A DNA stretch of 8,855 bases from positions 1-8,855 of the forward strand of contig DXOJ01000844.1 of NCBI GenBank assembly GCA_019412865.1, in the 5' to 3' direction. The translations under genes were made by a program, and so were the position numbers. Below, in pieces: positions 1 to 6,522 of the stretch (its first letter is position 1; each line of letters opens with the position of its first letter). Below the pieces are notes generated by a model. That model was not told the DNA's origin. It saw only the letters and a program-made list of their open reading frames with translations, and did no database searches. This DNA is from Bacteroides sp. GTDB lineage: Bacteria; Bacteroidota; Bacteroidia; Bacteroidales; Bacteroidaceae.

Positions 1-17
1 ATAATTACTTTTTTCAT
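1..17 (-). CDS. Possible start of a gene leaving the window (only MKKVI visible)
   Basis: On the minus strand an ATG at 17-15 opens a frame reading M-K-K-V-I before the window ends. A Met-Lys-Lys opening is common for exported proteins, and the position 57 bases after the stop of the CNNM gene on the same strand suits a following gene. The 57-base gap has no clear terminator, only a 4-bp hairpin at 50-61 without a U-run. It also has no exact TAnnTTTG promoter; TATATTTA is one base off. Five codons cannot prove a gene, so this is only a pointer for whoever has the adjoining sequence. Confidence 0.25.
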
Positions 18-74
18 CGTTAAGTGCTTTAAGTTAATATAAATATAGTGAGCTATTGCTCGTTTTTTGCTATC

Positions 75-1367
75 CTATTCCTGCTCTTCGTCCCGTTTGA
101 TGACAAGCAATTTGTCTACTCGTCCGCGGTCCATGTCCACCACTTCGAATTGCAGATTCTTGTAGGTGAAGATGTCTCCCGCTTTCGGGATACGGCCAAT
201 CAGGAACATGGCTAATCCCCCCAGAGTGGTGAAGTCTTCCGATTCCAGATCTTCATAGGATAAAATACCCATTTCCTCCATGAAGTCGTCGATGTTCATT
301 GAAGCTTCCACCAGCATCGAACCATCCTGCCTTGTGACGATTTCTTCTTCTTCCGTTTCATCCTCTTCAAGGATGTCTCCGAAGATACTTTCGGTCAGGT
401 CGTGCAGTGTGATAATGCCTTCTGTGCTGCCATACTCGTTAACAACAACTCCGAACTTGTTTTTGTTCTTCTTAAATAGCTCTAAAACTTTATTTGCATA
501 TAAACTTTCCGGAATAAAGAGGGGAGGACGGGCTATTTCGCGTAAGTTAAACAGCTTTTTACTGCCTATCATCAGGATAATATCCTTTACGGAAACCACA
601 CCGATAATCTCATCTTTCCGTTCGTCCACCAACAGATATTTGCTATAATGTTCTTCTTCGATTGTCTTCATCACCTTTTCCTGCGTATCATCAGGGTGAA
701 GGATAATGAGATCTCTGCGATGCGTCATCAGTTCGTTAGCCCGTTTGTCGGAGAAGCGGAACACATCACGTATCATTTCCGTTTCCTCTTTGTCAATCAC
801 ACCTTGTTCCGAACTTTGATGGAGAATCATTTTGATTTCCTCCTGCGTCATGGGGCGTTCTTCGCTTTTCAAACCGATGAGTTTATTCAGTAGCCGGGTA
901 GAGACACTCAGCAACCATACAAAAGGATAAGAAACCTTTGTCAGGAGAATCATGACCGGGCTGAACAAAGTGGCGTATCGCTCCGGATTACTAAGAGCGA
1001 TAGATTTGGGTACTAGCTCTCCGATAATCAGAGAAAGATAGGTAATGATTGCTACGGTAGTAATCATTGCCAGGTTGCGTGCATAAGCTTCTGCGCCCGG
1101 AATGAGGGAAAAGAAAGGAACGAGGTCATCGGCAATAGCCACACCACCATACGCACCGGATACGATACCGATCAGCGTAATACCGATCTGAATGGTAGAT
1201 AAGAACTTTTCCGGTTCTTCCAATTGTTTTAAAACTCCACGGGCTGATTTGTTACCTTTTGCGACAAGTGTTTCAAGACGTGCTTTGCTGGATGATACCA
1301 GCGCAATTTCATACATGGCAAAAATGCCATTCAGTACAAGTAAGAGAAGTATGATAAGAAATTCCAT
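75..1367 (-). CDS. CNNM/CorC-type transmembrane CBS-domain protein ("hemolysin family protein")
   Basis: This is a 430-residue inner-membrane protein of the CNNM/CorC (HlyC/TlyC) family, whose members are linked to Mg2+ or other cation efflux; the old name "hemolysin" is probably misleading. Order of domains seen: a DUF21/CNNM membrane domain at about 1-165, with hydrophobic helices near 2-24, 58-80, 98-118 and 132-160 and the family motif GELVPKS at 116-122. Next come a cytosolic CBS pair at about 212-270 and 280-332, a very acidic linker at 334-343, and a CorC_HlyC domain at about 344-426. Length is normal for the family and nothing is missing. The ATG start directly begins the first helix. 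A promoter-like TAGATTTG lies about 55 bases upstream, and a terminator separates it from the M48 gene, so it is probably transcribed on its own. Bacteroidetes also have a CNNM paralogue, GldE, but none of its usual neighbours are here. The ion transported is not known. Confidence 0.93.
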   Translation of the reverse strand: MEFLIILLLLVLNGIFAMYEIALVSSSKARLETLVAKGNKSARGVLKQLEEPEKFLSTIQIGITLIGIVSGAYGGVAIADDLVPFFSLIPGAEAYARNLAMITTVAIITYLSLIIGELVPKSIALSNPERYATLFSPVMILLTKVSYPFVWLLSVSTRLLNKLIGLKSEERPMTQEEIKMILHQSSEQGVIDKEETEMIRDVFRFSDKRANELMTHRRDLIILHPDDTQEKVMKTIEEEHYSKYLLVDERKDEIIGVVSVKDIILMIGSKKLFNLREIARPPLFIPESLYANKVLELFKKNKNKFGVVVNEYGSTEGIITLHDLTESIFGDILEEDETEEEEIVTRQDGSMLVEASMNIDDFMEEMGILSYEDLESEDFTTLGGLAMFLIGRIPKAGDIFTYKNLQFEVVDMDRGRVDKLLVIKRDEEQE

Positions 1368-1420
1368 AAATGGATTAAAATGGTTATAGGGTCGAAATTA
1401 CAAGAAATCAGGGCACTATG

Positions 1421-1428
1421 CAAATCTA
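1421..1428 (-). promoter_or_regulatory. Candidate -7 element for the CNNM gene
   Basis: The minus strand reads TAGATTTG here, an exact match to the Bacteroides -7 consensus TAnnTTTG, 53 bases before the ATG of the CNNM gene. No good TTTG or TTG is found 19-21 bases further upstream, where the sequence is simply A/T-rich. The call therefore rests on the -7 box and on its place between the upstream terminator and the gene. Confidence 0.45.
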
Positions 1429-1474
1429 TGTTATAGATTAATGATTTTTTAATAATAGTGTGTCCTTTTTTATC

Positions 1475-1524
1475 AAAAACAGAGGAGGAGATACATTGGT
1501 TTGTCAACCGCAGTATCTCCTCCT
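1475..1524 (-). terminator. Intrinsic terminator after the M48 peptidase gene
   Basis: A perfect 12-bp inverted repeat (1483-1494 with 1513-1524, arm AGGAGGAGATAC) encloses an 18-base loop. That loop can itself pair GGTT (1498-1501) with AACC (1506-1509). Read on the minus strand the stem is followed two to three bases later by five Us (1475-1479). It starts 28 bases after the M48 stop codon and ends the receptor/peptidase transcript before the CNNM promoter. On the plus strand it has no strong U-run, so it works best in the minus direction. Confidence 0.88.
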
Positions 1525-1552
1525 TTATTTGATTTAGGAACGATGTCCGTTA

Positions 1553-2335
1553 TTATTTAGCGTAGGTTGCTGCTTTTGCTTTCGCACGTTCGATACGTTT
1601 CATGGTATCCGGGTGTGACGAGAACATCTTTTGCAGGTAAGAAGCTTGTGGAGCATCTTTCGACAGTTCGGACAACTTAGTCAGTGAGTTAGCCATTGCA
1701 TACGGGTCGATACCGTTCTTTACACAGAACTCTACTCCGTAATCATCCGCTTCGCTTTCCTGCTTCTGTGAATATTGTGCGCCTGCCAGAGCTTCAGCCA
1801 TAGCTCCCAGCTCGGAGTCGGTCAGTTTGGCTACTTTATCGCTGCTGGCACCTGCTGCATTCTTCACGGCTGAACGGAGATAAGCATTCTTCATGGCATC
1901 TTTAGAATCTGTGTGAACTACGTGGCCAATCTCATGTCCTACCACTGCCATCACTTCTTCATCCGTCATCACATCCATCAGACCGGCGCAAATACGTACA
2001 CTACCGTCGCCACAAGCGAAAGCATTTACGTCTACCACTTCATATACACCAAAGTTAAGTTTCAGTCCATCCACTTCTTTGATATGTCCCGTCAACTTCT
2101 CCAGACGTTTGCCATATTCAGTATCAGGTTTGGTCAATGGATTATGAGCATCCATCCATACCATATACTCCTTACTCATGTTGGCGATGTCCGCATCAGA
2201 TAAAGTAACGGCTGATACTACGTCTTTACCGGCTTGTAACGCTTTTCCCAAATTAATCTTCTTGCCGAATTGTGCAGAAGCTGTCATACCCATGCCTAAC
2301 AATACGAAGGCAATCATAGCGATTTCTCTTTTCAT
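1553..2335 (-). CDS. M48 family zinc metallopeptidase, exported
   Basis: This is a 260-residue protein with an N-terminal signal peptide (hydrophobic core about 5-19, likely cut after TASA at about 21), so it should act in the periplasm. The metallopeptidase signature HEIGH is at 134-138, giving two zinc-binding His and the catalytic Glu135. The third zinc ligand is probably Glu195 in the ESEAD motif at 193-197. The sequence SSHPDTMKRI at 239-248 is the usual C-terminal motif of M48 proteins of the LoiP/YcaL/BepA type. Those enzymes cut misfolded outer-membrane proteins or help their assembly. There are no transmembrane helices as in HtpX and no TPR tail as in BepA, so this is the short single-domain form. 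It lies 32 bases downstream of the TonB receptor gene, with no promoter match in the gap, so cotranscription is likely. Its substrate is not known; quality control of outer-membrane proteins is inferred from the family. Confidence 0.93.
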   Translation of the reverse strand: MKREIAMIAFVLLGMGMTASAQFGKKINLGKALQAGKDVVSAVTLSDADIANMSKEYMVWMDAHNPLTKPDTEYGKRLEKLTGHIKEVDGLKLNFGVYEVVDVNAFACGDGSVRICAGLMDVMTDEEVMAVVGHEIGHVVHTDSKDAMKNAYLRSAVKNAAGASSDKVAKLTDSELGAMAEALAGAQYSQKQESEADDYGVEFCVKNGIDPYAMANSLTKLSELSKDAPQASYLQKMFSSHPDTMKRIERAKAKAATYAK

Positions 2336-2367
2336 ACTCTTTTCTAGTTTACAGTTTTATGCATAAA

Positions 2368-4746
2368 TTAATACTCAAATGTTATTCCTAATGTGGGGAG
2401 CAATGTCCCGCTCGATTGTTTGAGGCGTTTCATTTTATAGTGTTGGCTGTCGGCAGGAGCTTCCGGATTTTCAATGATACCGGTGCTCATCAGTACATCT
2501 TGCTGTTTCAGTTTGCTTACCGTGATATTTTGCAAATCAAGATAGAATCCCAGCATACAATGTTTCAGATAAAATGTCTTGTCGATACGGAGGTCTACCT
2601 GTGCAAAAGCCGGAAGACGTTCTTTATTATATTTAGAATAGTCGTAATATGCTTTACCTTGTGCATCCCAGGCAGATACCAGAGATGACTTTTCTTCATC
2701 ATAAGGCGTATAAGGAGCACCGCCGATGCAACTGACTTTCATCCCGACACTCCATTGGCGTGGCAGATTGTAGGTTCCCCGTAAGTTGAAGATATACCGG
2801 TTGTCCCATGCGGATGCAATGTATTCACTCTCTTTGTCGTTGCGGTATTCGCTTTTAAAGATGGTAAAGGAAGAAGCCAGATTCAGTTTCTTGGCGATCA
2901 GCCATTTCACCAAAATCTCCGCACCATACGAACGTCCCTGGGCGGTGGAGGTCAGCAATTCGTTGCCAATCACCCCGTAGTCATTTCCTTTGCAGGTAAG
3001 AGGAATGCCATCCACAACGGAGAGCGGAATTTTATCATAATCTTTGTAGAATCCTTCCACGGAAACTTCGAAAGTATCTCCTTTGCGCCAACTGATACCC
3101 AGACTTTCCTGGCTGACTTTCATATAGCGGAGATTGTATTTGTTGACATACGTTCCGTTATTATCCTTAAAACCGAGAGCCGTGTAAGGAGGCAACTGGT
3201 AATAAAGTCCTGCATTTCCGCTTAAAAACCAGTGATCGGCAAGTTGGTAGGAAAGTGATATGCGGGGAGAAAGTTGGTCGGAGAGTGACTTCATGGCAGA
3301 CGAATAATTGTTGGCATCAGCTCTCAATCCCAGGGAAGCTGTGAAACGTTCGTCCATCGAAGAGTAGCTGATAGTGCCGAAAAGTCCCCAGCGCATCATC
3401 CCCAAATAAGTATGGTAATCAAACGTTTGTGCCTGATTGGTATATGCCTTTTGAAAGGTGGTGTTGGTATATTGGCTGTAATCCAGGTTCAATCCGAGGT
3501 TGACCTTCCAGTTGCGGAAAGAAGAATTGTTTTCGAAACGGAATTTTGTCTCTTGTTCGGTAGAACGGAGGCGGAGCATCAGATTCTCCGGAATACTTTC
3601 ATCATTCTGACGGTATTTGGTGTTGCGGTTGTTCAGATAGCTGTGACTGACTACCACCGACTGCACATGTGCGCCTGCATAATGACGATAAACGGCTCCC
3701 AATGTAAATGTCTCCTGCTTGATTTTCGGCAGGTAACTAAGAATATATTCGTTGTCTTCGCTATCCGCTTTCGTATTCAGCCGCATATTATCGATTCCCC
3801 CAAGTCCCAATATCGTCAGTTCGTTCTGTTCGTTGAACCGGTTTTTCAACTTGAATTGCGCGTCGGTGAAAGTCGGCAGGAAAGGCAGGTCGAGCATATC
3901 AAACAGGAATTGCAGATAAGATTGACGCACAGATACCAGATAGGAGGTTTTCTTTCCAATATGTCCGTTGGAGGCCAGAGAGACTTCGGATGCTCCGAGG
4001 GTAGCTTTTAGTGAGTTATGCTCCATATCTCCGTCACGTAATTTGAAATCAAGCACGGAGCTAAGCGTGTTCCCTCTATCAGTGGGGAAAGCACCGGTGT
4101 AGAAATTCACTTCACGTATCAGGTCGGCATTAAGGATTCCCACCGGACCGCCGGATGCTCCTTGCGTGCTGAAGTGATTGATATTGGGAATTTCCACTCC
4201 GTCCAAATAGAAACGGTTTTCAGAAGGAGAGCCACCGCGTACAATCAGGTCATTGCGGTAGCCGATAGGCGAGAAGGCGACTCCCGGGTAAGACTGTACA
4301 ATCCGCGAAATATCCCGGTTGGCTCCCGGACTCTTTTCTATTTCCTGCAATCCGATGATGCGCAGGCTGACCGGGCTTTCCTGGTCGCGCCGGAAAGGAG
4401 AAGCGGTGACGGTTACTCCTGCGAGTTCGGTCAGGTTTTCTTCCATTTCTATCGAAATGTTCAGATCTTTGGTAGATAAGATATATTCGGGAGTAGTGAC
4501 ACTTTTGTAGCCGATGGCTGTTGCTTGCAAACGGTAGATGCCGGGAGGCACTTGTTCGATAGTGAAATGCCCTTCCGCATTGGTGACGCCACCTTTGTTC
4601 AGCCCAAGAATCATAACGTTAATGAATTCTAATGGCTGACGGCTGTTTTTTTCAATCACTATCCCCTTAATTTGATGTACAGGTTGTGCCTGTAACAGGG
4701 AAAGCAGGATGTTGGAAAATAGTAGCAGTGTCAACAGTTTTTTCAT
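2368..4746 (-). CDS. TonB-dependent outer-membrane receptor with carboxypeptidase-like N-terminal domain
   Basis: This is a 792-residue outer-membrane transporter. Seen in order: a signal peptide at 1-20 (LLQA, then Q21); a CarboxypepD_reg-like beta-sandwich at about 25-105 (GIVIEKNSRQPLEFINV, GGVTNAEGHFTI, GYKSV); and a plug domain at about 111-235 opening with VTVTAS and carrying NDLIVRGG and FYLDGVEIPNINHF. The rest is a 22-strand-type barrel ending in a terminal aromatic (TFEY) as needed for BAM-mediated insertion. At just under 800 residues it is shorter than SusC-type receptors, which are about 1000, and no susD gene follows. A siderophore, metal, vitamin or peptide ligand is therefore more likely than a glycan, but the ligand cannot be read from sequence. 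It is the first gene of a unit with the M48 peptidase and is divergent from the DUF2007 gene. The frame is complete with no frameshift. Confidence 0.93.
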   Translation of the reverse strand: MKKLLTLLLFSNILLSLLQAQPVHQIKGIVIEKNSRQPLEFINVMILGLNKGGVTNAEGHFTIEQVPPGIYRLQATAIGYKSVTTPEYILSTKDLNISIEMEENLTELAGVTVTASPFRRDQESPVSLRIIGLQEIEKSPGANRDISRIVQSYPGVAFSPIGYRNDLIVRGGSPSENRFYLDGVEIPNINHFSTQGASGGPVGILNADLIREVNFYTGAFPTDRGNTLSSVLDFKLRDGDMEHNSLKATLGASEVSLASNGHIGKKTSYLVSVRQSYLQFLFDMLDLPFLPTFTDAQFKLKNRFNEQNELTILGLGGIDNMRLNTKADSEDNEYILSYLPKIKQETFTLGAVYRHYAGAHVQSVVVSHSYLNNRNTKYRQNDESIPENLMLRLRSTEQETKFRFENNSSFRNWKVNLGLNLDYSQYTNTTFQKAYTNQAQTFDYHTYLGMMRWGLFGTISYSSMDERFTASLGLRADANNYSSAMKSLSDQLSPRISLSYQLADHWFLSGNAGLYYQLPPYTALGFKDNNGTYVNKYNLRYMKVSQESLGISWRKGDTFEVSVEGFYKDYDKIPLSVVDGIPLTCKGNDYGVIGNELLTSTAQGRSYGAEILVKWLIAKKLNLASSFTIFKSEYRNDKESEYIASAWDNRYIFNLRGTYNLPRQWSVGMKVSCIGGAPYTPYDEEKSSLVSAWDAQGKAYYDYSKYNKERLPAFAQVDLRIDKTFYLKHCMLGFYLDLQNITVSKLKQQDVLMSTGIIENPEAPADSQHYKMKRLKQSSGTLLPTLGITFEY

Positions 4747-4766
4747 GTGATTGCAAATTGTCGCTG

Positions 4767-4774
4767 CGAAAGTA
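4767..4774 (-). promoter_or_regulatory. Weak candidate -7 element for the TonB receptor gene
   Basis: The minus strand reads TACTTTCG, one base from TAnnTTTG, 20 bases before the receptor ATG and preceded by a T-rich tract. No TTTG lies at the -33 distance. It would give a very short leader of about 14 bases. It is the best match in the 135-base divergent region for this direction, but the call is weak. No Fur-like or other operator palindrome is evident nearby. Confidence 0.28.
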
Positions 4775-4821
4775 CAAAAAAAGTATTAAATAATGATACC
4801 TTTTGATGAAGTTAGCCGTAT

Positions 4822-4856
4822 TTTGTTTCACATTTCATTTTTATATCTTATTTTTG
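4822..4856 (+). promoter_or_regulatory. Candidate promoter for the DUF2007-esterase operon
   Basis: TATTTTTG at 4849-4856 matches the Bacteroides -7 consensus TAnnTTTG exactly, and TTTG at 4822-4825 fits the -33 element with a spacer of 23 bases, slightly longer than the usual 19-21. Transcription would start near 4863, giving a leader of about 19 bases before the ATG at 4882. It lies in the divergent region shared with the TonB receptor gene. Confidence 0.6.
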
Positions 4857-4881
4857 TGGGGCATATTAAAACAGATTCCTG

Positions 4882-5316
4882 ATGAAGACTGTAAAATTGA
4901 TAACTTGTAATGATGCGATGAAGGCACATATCCTTCAGGGAGCATTGGAGAATGAAGGCATCGAGTCTATTCTGCACAATGAGAATTTCTCTACTTTGTA
5001 TAAAAGTTGCGTGAGTAGTATAGCAGGGGTGGATATATTGGTGGCAGATGAAGACAACGAGAATGCTGTCCAAGTGTTGAAGGATAACGATAGTTGGCCG
5101 GAAGAGTTGACGCTTTGTCCGTACTGCGGTTCATCGGACATCCAGTTGGTGTTGAGAAAAGGAAAGCGCTGGCGTGCGGTGGGTGCTGCTATCATTTCTG
5201 CATTGATGGTCATTCCTCCGGGAGATAACCACTGGAACTATACTTGTAAACAGTGTCATAAAACCTTTGAAATGCCGGTTTCTAAATTTAATCCTCCTGC
5301 TGAAACAGAGGAATAA
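4882..5316 (+). CDS. DUF2007-type protein with split C-terminal zinc ribbon
   Basis: This is a 144-residue protein without a signal peptide. Residues 1-68 match the DUF2007 pattern ("putative signal transducing protein"), a small alpha/beta domain: a strand, then DAMKAHILQGALENEGIES, then GVDILVADEDNENAVQVL. Residues 77-132 form a likely zinc ribbon with knuckles CPYC (79-82) and CKQC (122-125). Between the knuckles lies a Lys/Arg-rich patch (92-98) followed by a short hydrophobic run ending in IPPGD (about 99-115). That run may be a membrane-touching hairpin or part of the fold. The biochemical role of DUF2007 is unknown, and zinc binding is inferred from the four Cys. It is the first gene of a two-gene unit, 26 bases before the esterase, behind a good promoter match. 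No functional link between the two products is evident. Confidence 0.88.
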   Translation: MKTVKLITCNDAMKAHILQGALENEGIESILHNENFSTLYKSCVSSIAGVDILVADEDNENAVQVLKDNDSWPEELTLCPYCGSSDIQLVLRKGKRWRAVGAAIISALMVIPPGDNHWNYTCKQCHKTFEMPVSKFNPPAETEE

Positions 5317-5342
5317 CTATATCTAACTATTTATAACACACA

Positions 5343-6161
5343 ATGGAAAAGAAAAAAAATCTATTAATTGCTCTTCTTTTAATTTGGGTAGCTCCCTCTT
5401 TTGCTGCCAAAGTAGATACCTTGTTAATTAAAAGTCCTTCCATGAGTAAGGAAGTGCAAGTGGTCGTTGTTACGCCGGATGTTGCATCAGGAAAGAAATC
5501 GGTGGCTTGTCCTACTATTTATTTGTTGCACGGTTATGGTGGAAATGCTAAAACATGGATTGGCATTAAACCGAATCTTCCCCAAATTGCGGACGAAAAA
5601 GGAATCATATTCGTTTGTCCGGACGGAAAGAAAAGCTGGTACTGGGATAGTCCGGTCAACCCGTCTTTCCGCTATGAAACTTTTATTTCGTCGGAACTGG
5701 TGAAGTATATCGACGAACATTACAAGACGATTGCCGACCGTAAGGGACGCGCCATCACCGGATTGAGTATGGGTGGACACGGAGCGATGTGGAATGCAAT
5801 CCATCATAAAGATACGTTTGGTGCCAGTGGAAGTACAAGCGGAGGGATGGATATTCGCCCGTTCCCGAAAAACTGGGACATGGCTAAACTGTTGGGAGAA
5901 TATGAATCGAATAAGGAGGTATGGGATAATCACACCGTTATCAACCAGATTGATAAGATAGAGAATGGCGATTTGGCTATCATTGTCGATTGTGGAGAAG
6001 GAGATTTCTTCCTGAATGTGAACAAGGATTTGCATAACCGCCTGTTGGAAAGAAAGATCGATCATGATTTTATTACCCGTCCGGGAGGACATACAGGGCA
6101 GTATTGGAATAACTCCATTGATTATCAGATTCTGTTCTTTAATAAGTTTTTCAAGAAATAA
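5343..6161 (+). CDS. Secreted serine esterase, PF00756 (esterase D / feruloyl esterase-like) family
   Basis: This is a 272-residue alpha/beta-hydrolase. A signal peptide spans about 1-21 (KKK, hydrophobic core 7-15, cut near SFA-A), so it acts in the periplasm or outside the cell. Motifs seen: the HGYGG oxyanion loop at 63-67; the nucleophile elbow GLSMGG at 140-145 with Ser142; CGEGD at 217-221 with Asp221 as the probable acid; and GGHT at 248-251 with His250 as the probable base. The catalytic triad is therefore complete and the length is usual for a single-domain member. The family includes S-formylglutathione hydrolase, mycolyltransferases and many acetyl- or feruloyl-esterases of gut Bacteroides. 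A signal peptide argues against formylglutathione hydrolase and favours release of acyl groups from glycans or other esters, but the substrate is inferred only. It follows the DUF2007 gene by 26 bases with no separate promoter match. A strong terminator begins 83 bases after the stop. Confidence 0.93.
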   Translation: MEKKKNLLIALLLIWVAPSFAAKVDTLLIKSPSMSKEVQVVVVTPDVASGKKSVACPTIYLLHGYGGNAKTWIGIKPNLPQIADEKGIIFVCPDGKKSWYWDSPVNPSFRYETFISSELVKYIDEHYKTIADRKGRAITGLSMGGHGAMWNAIHHKDTFGASGSTSGGMDIRPFPKNWDMAKLLGEYESNKEVWDNHTVINQIDKIENGDLAIIVDCGEGDFFLNVNKDLHNRLLERKIDHDFITRPGGHTGQYWNNSIDYQILFFNKFFKK

Positions 6162-6173
6162 AACCGAGAATAC

Positions 6174-6204
6174 TTGACTTTGGCTTTTCAATGTTGTATC
6201 TTTG
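6174..6204 (+). promoter_or_regulatory. Strong promoter match facing a region without a gene
   Basis: TTG at 6174-6176, a 20-base spacer, then TATCTTTG at 6197-6204. This fits the Bacteroides sigma-ABfr consensus (TTTG or TTG, 19-21 bases, TAnnTTTG) as well as or better than any other site in the window. It begins 12 bases after the esterase stop and points away from it. No plus-strand gene follows anywhere to the end of the window. The expected start of transcription is near 6210-6212. Confidence 0.6.
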
Positions 6205-6210
6205 GTACAG

Positions 6211-6274
6211 AATCATAAAATAGATTGAGGTTAAACTACGATAGAAGGAGGGAGCGGAAGCTTTCTCCTTTTTT
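6211..6274 (+). ncRNA. Candidate small RNA of about 65 nt
   Basis: The interval from the predicted transcription start after TATCTTTG (6197-6204) to the end of the U-run at 6274 would be a short transcript. It has an A-rich, apparently unstructured 5' half of about 33 nt and a 3' terminator hairpin with a GGAA tetraloop. There is no ATG in it and no ORF, so it is not a leader peptide. The same hairpin also ends the esterase mRNA, so the RNA would overlap the esterase 3' untranslated region, a known kind of sRNA location. I do not recognise it as a named Bacteroides sRNA. It is inferred only from promoter and terminator. Confidence 0.42.
6245..6274 (+). terminator. Intrinsic terminator with GGAA tetraloop
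   Basis: AAGGAG (6245-6250) pairs with CTCCTT (6265-6270). Two G-U pairs (6251-6252 with 6263-6264) and AGC/GCT (6253-6255 with 6260-6262) continue the stem to a GGAA loop (6256-6259), a GNRA-type tetraloop. The second arm runs straight into a U-run ending at 6274. The 11-bp stem is a clear Rho-independent terminator on the plus strand. It serves the esterase transcript and the candidate small RNA. Confidence 0.88.
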
Positions 6275-6348
6275 GTTGTACCTTGGAGAGGCGTGAGCTT
6301 TAGCCGGGCTTATAAAGGGGATGAAACCGGAGATTAACGTGTTTTATA

Positions 6349-6498
6349 CCGTAGCTTTATAAAAATTAGACGGTGCGTTACGACTCATTAAACGCTGCGT
6401 TAGGAGAAGTAAGAGCCTTTGTTAGGTAAAATCAGAGCCTTTGTTTCGGAATAAACAAAGTTGAGGTATGAAAAGCGCCTTTGTAGGTTAAGAATCTA
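6349..6498. repeat. Degenerate tandem array with 22-base period
   Basis: Units starting at 6371, 6393, 6415 and 6437 line up without gaps at exactly 22 bases. Each neighbouring pair matches at 14 of 22 positions by hand count, against about 5.5 expected by chance. The shared core is near GTTAGG at positions 7-12, with TGCGTTA (6374, 6396) in the first two units and AGAGCCTTTGTT (6412, 6434) across the next two, each spaced 22 apart; the 3' half of each unit is A-rich. A weaker unit starts at 6349 (11 of 22 matches to 6371). A further copy of GCCTTTGT is at 6477, after one diverged and shortened unit. Twenty-two is not a multiple of three and no frame is open, so this is not a coding repeat. 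It is not CRISPR, because there are no unique spacers. Confidence 0.5.
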
Positions 6499-6522
6499 TA
6501 ATTCTGCTCTTGACAGAAATAG
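6496..6522. other. Imperfect hairpin after the surface-lipoprotein gene
   Basis: CTAT (6496-6499) and TTCTG (6502-6506) pair with CAGAA (6514-6518) and ATAG (6519-6522), making a 9-bp stem with a two-base bulge and a 7-base loop. It lies about 48 bases beyond the stop of the minus-strand lipoprotein gene. On that strand it is followed by a mixed A/T sequence, not a U-run, so it is at best a weak terminator or a 3'-end stabiliser. Confidence 0.3.

Noticed and set aside
50..61. GAGC-TATT-GCTC hairpin as the terminator of the CNNM gene
   Set aside because: The stem is only four base pairs and is not followed by a U-run on the minus strand.
75..1367. GldE gliding-motility protein
   Set aside because: The domain layout is shared by all bacterial CNNM proteins; no gldD, ssb or mutY neighbours are present, so the specific name is not supported.
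3412..4011. 199-codon open frame antisense to the TonB receptor
   Set aside because: It overlaps the well-supported receptor barrel; the composition is Cys- and Val-rich nonsense with no domain and no promoter.
2368..4746. SusC-type glycan importer
   Set aside because: The receptor is about 200 residues shorter than typical SusC proteins, no susD follows, and the neighbours are not glycan enzymes of a utilization locus.
5343..6161. S-formylglutathione hydrolase (esterase D, FrmB)
   Set aside because: It shares the PF00756 fold, but a clear signal peptide and the lack of a formaldehyde dehydrogenase nearby do not fit a cytosolic detoxification enzyme.
5487..6191. 234-codon open frame antisense to the esterase
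   Set aside because: It lies wholly opposite the esterase gene apart from a short overhang, its protein shows no family resemblance, and the esterase has a complete triad and signal peptide. The frame is a shadow.
6310..6362. Inverted repeat TTATAAAG/CTTTATAA as ends of a small mobile element
   Set aside because: The arms are 8 bases of A/T-rich sequence 37 bases apart, without target duplication or matching flanks; chance is a sufficient explanation.
6349..6498. CRISPR array
   Set aside because: The 22-base units are adjacent with no spacers, are only about 64% alike, and no cas gene is near.
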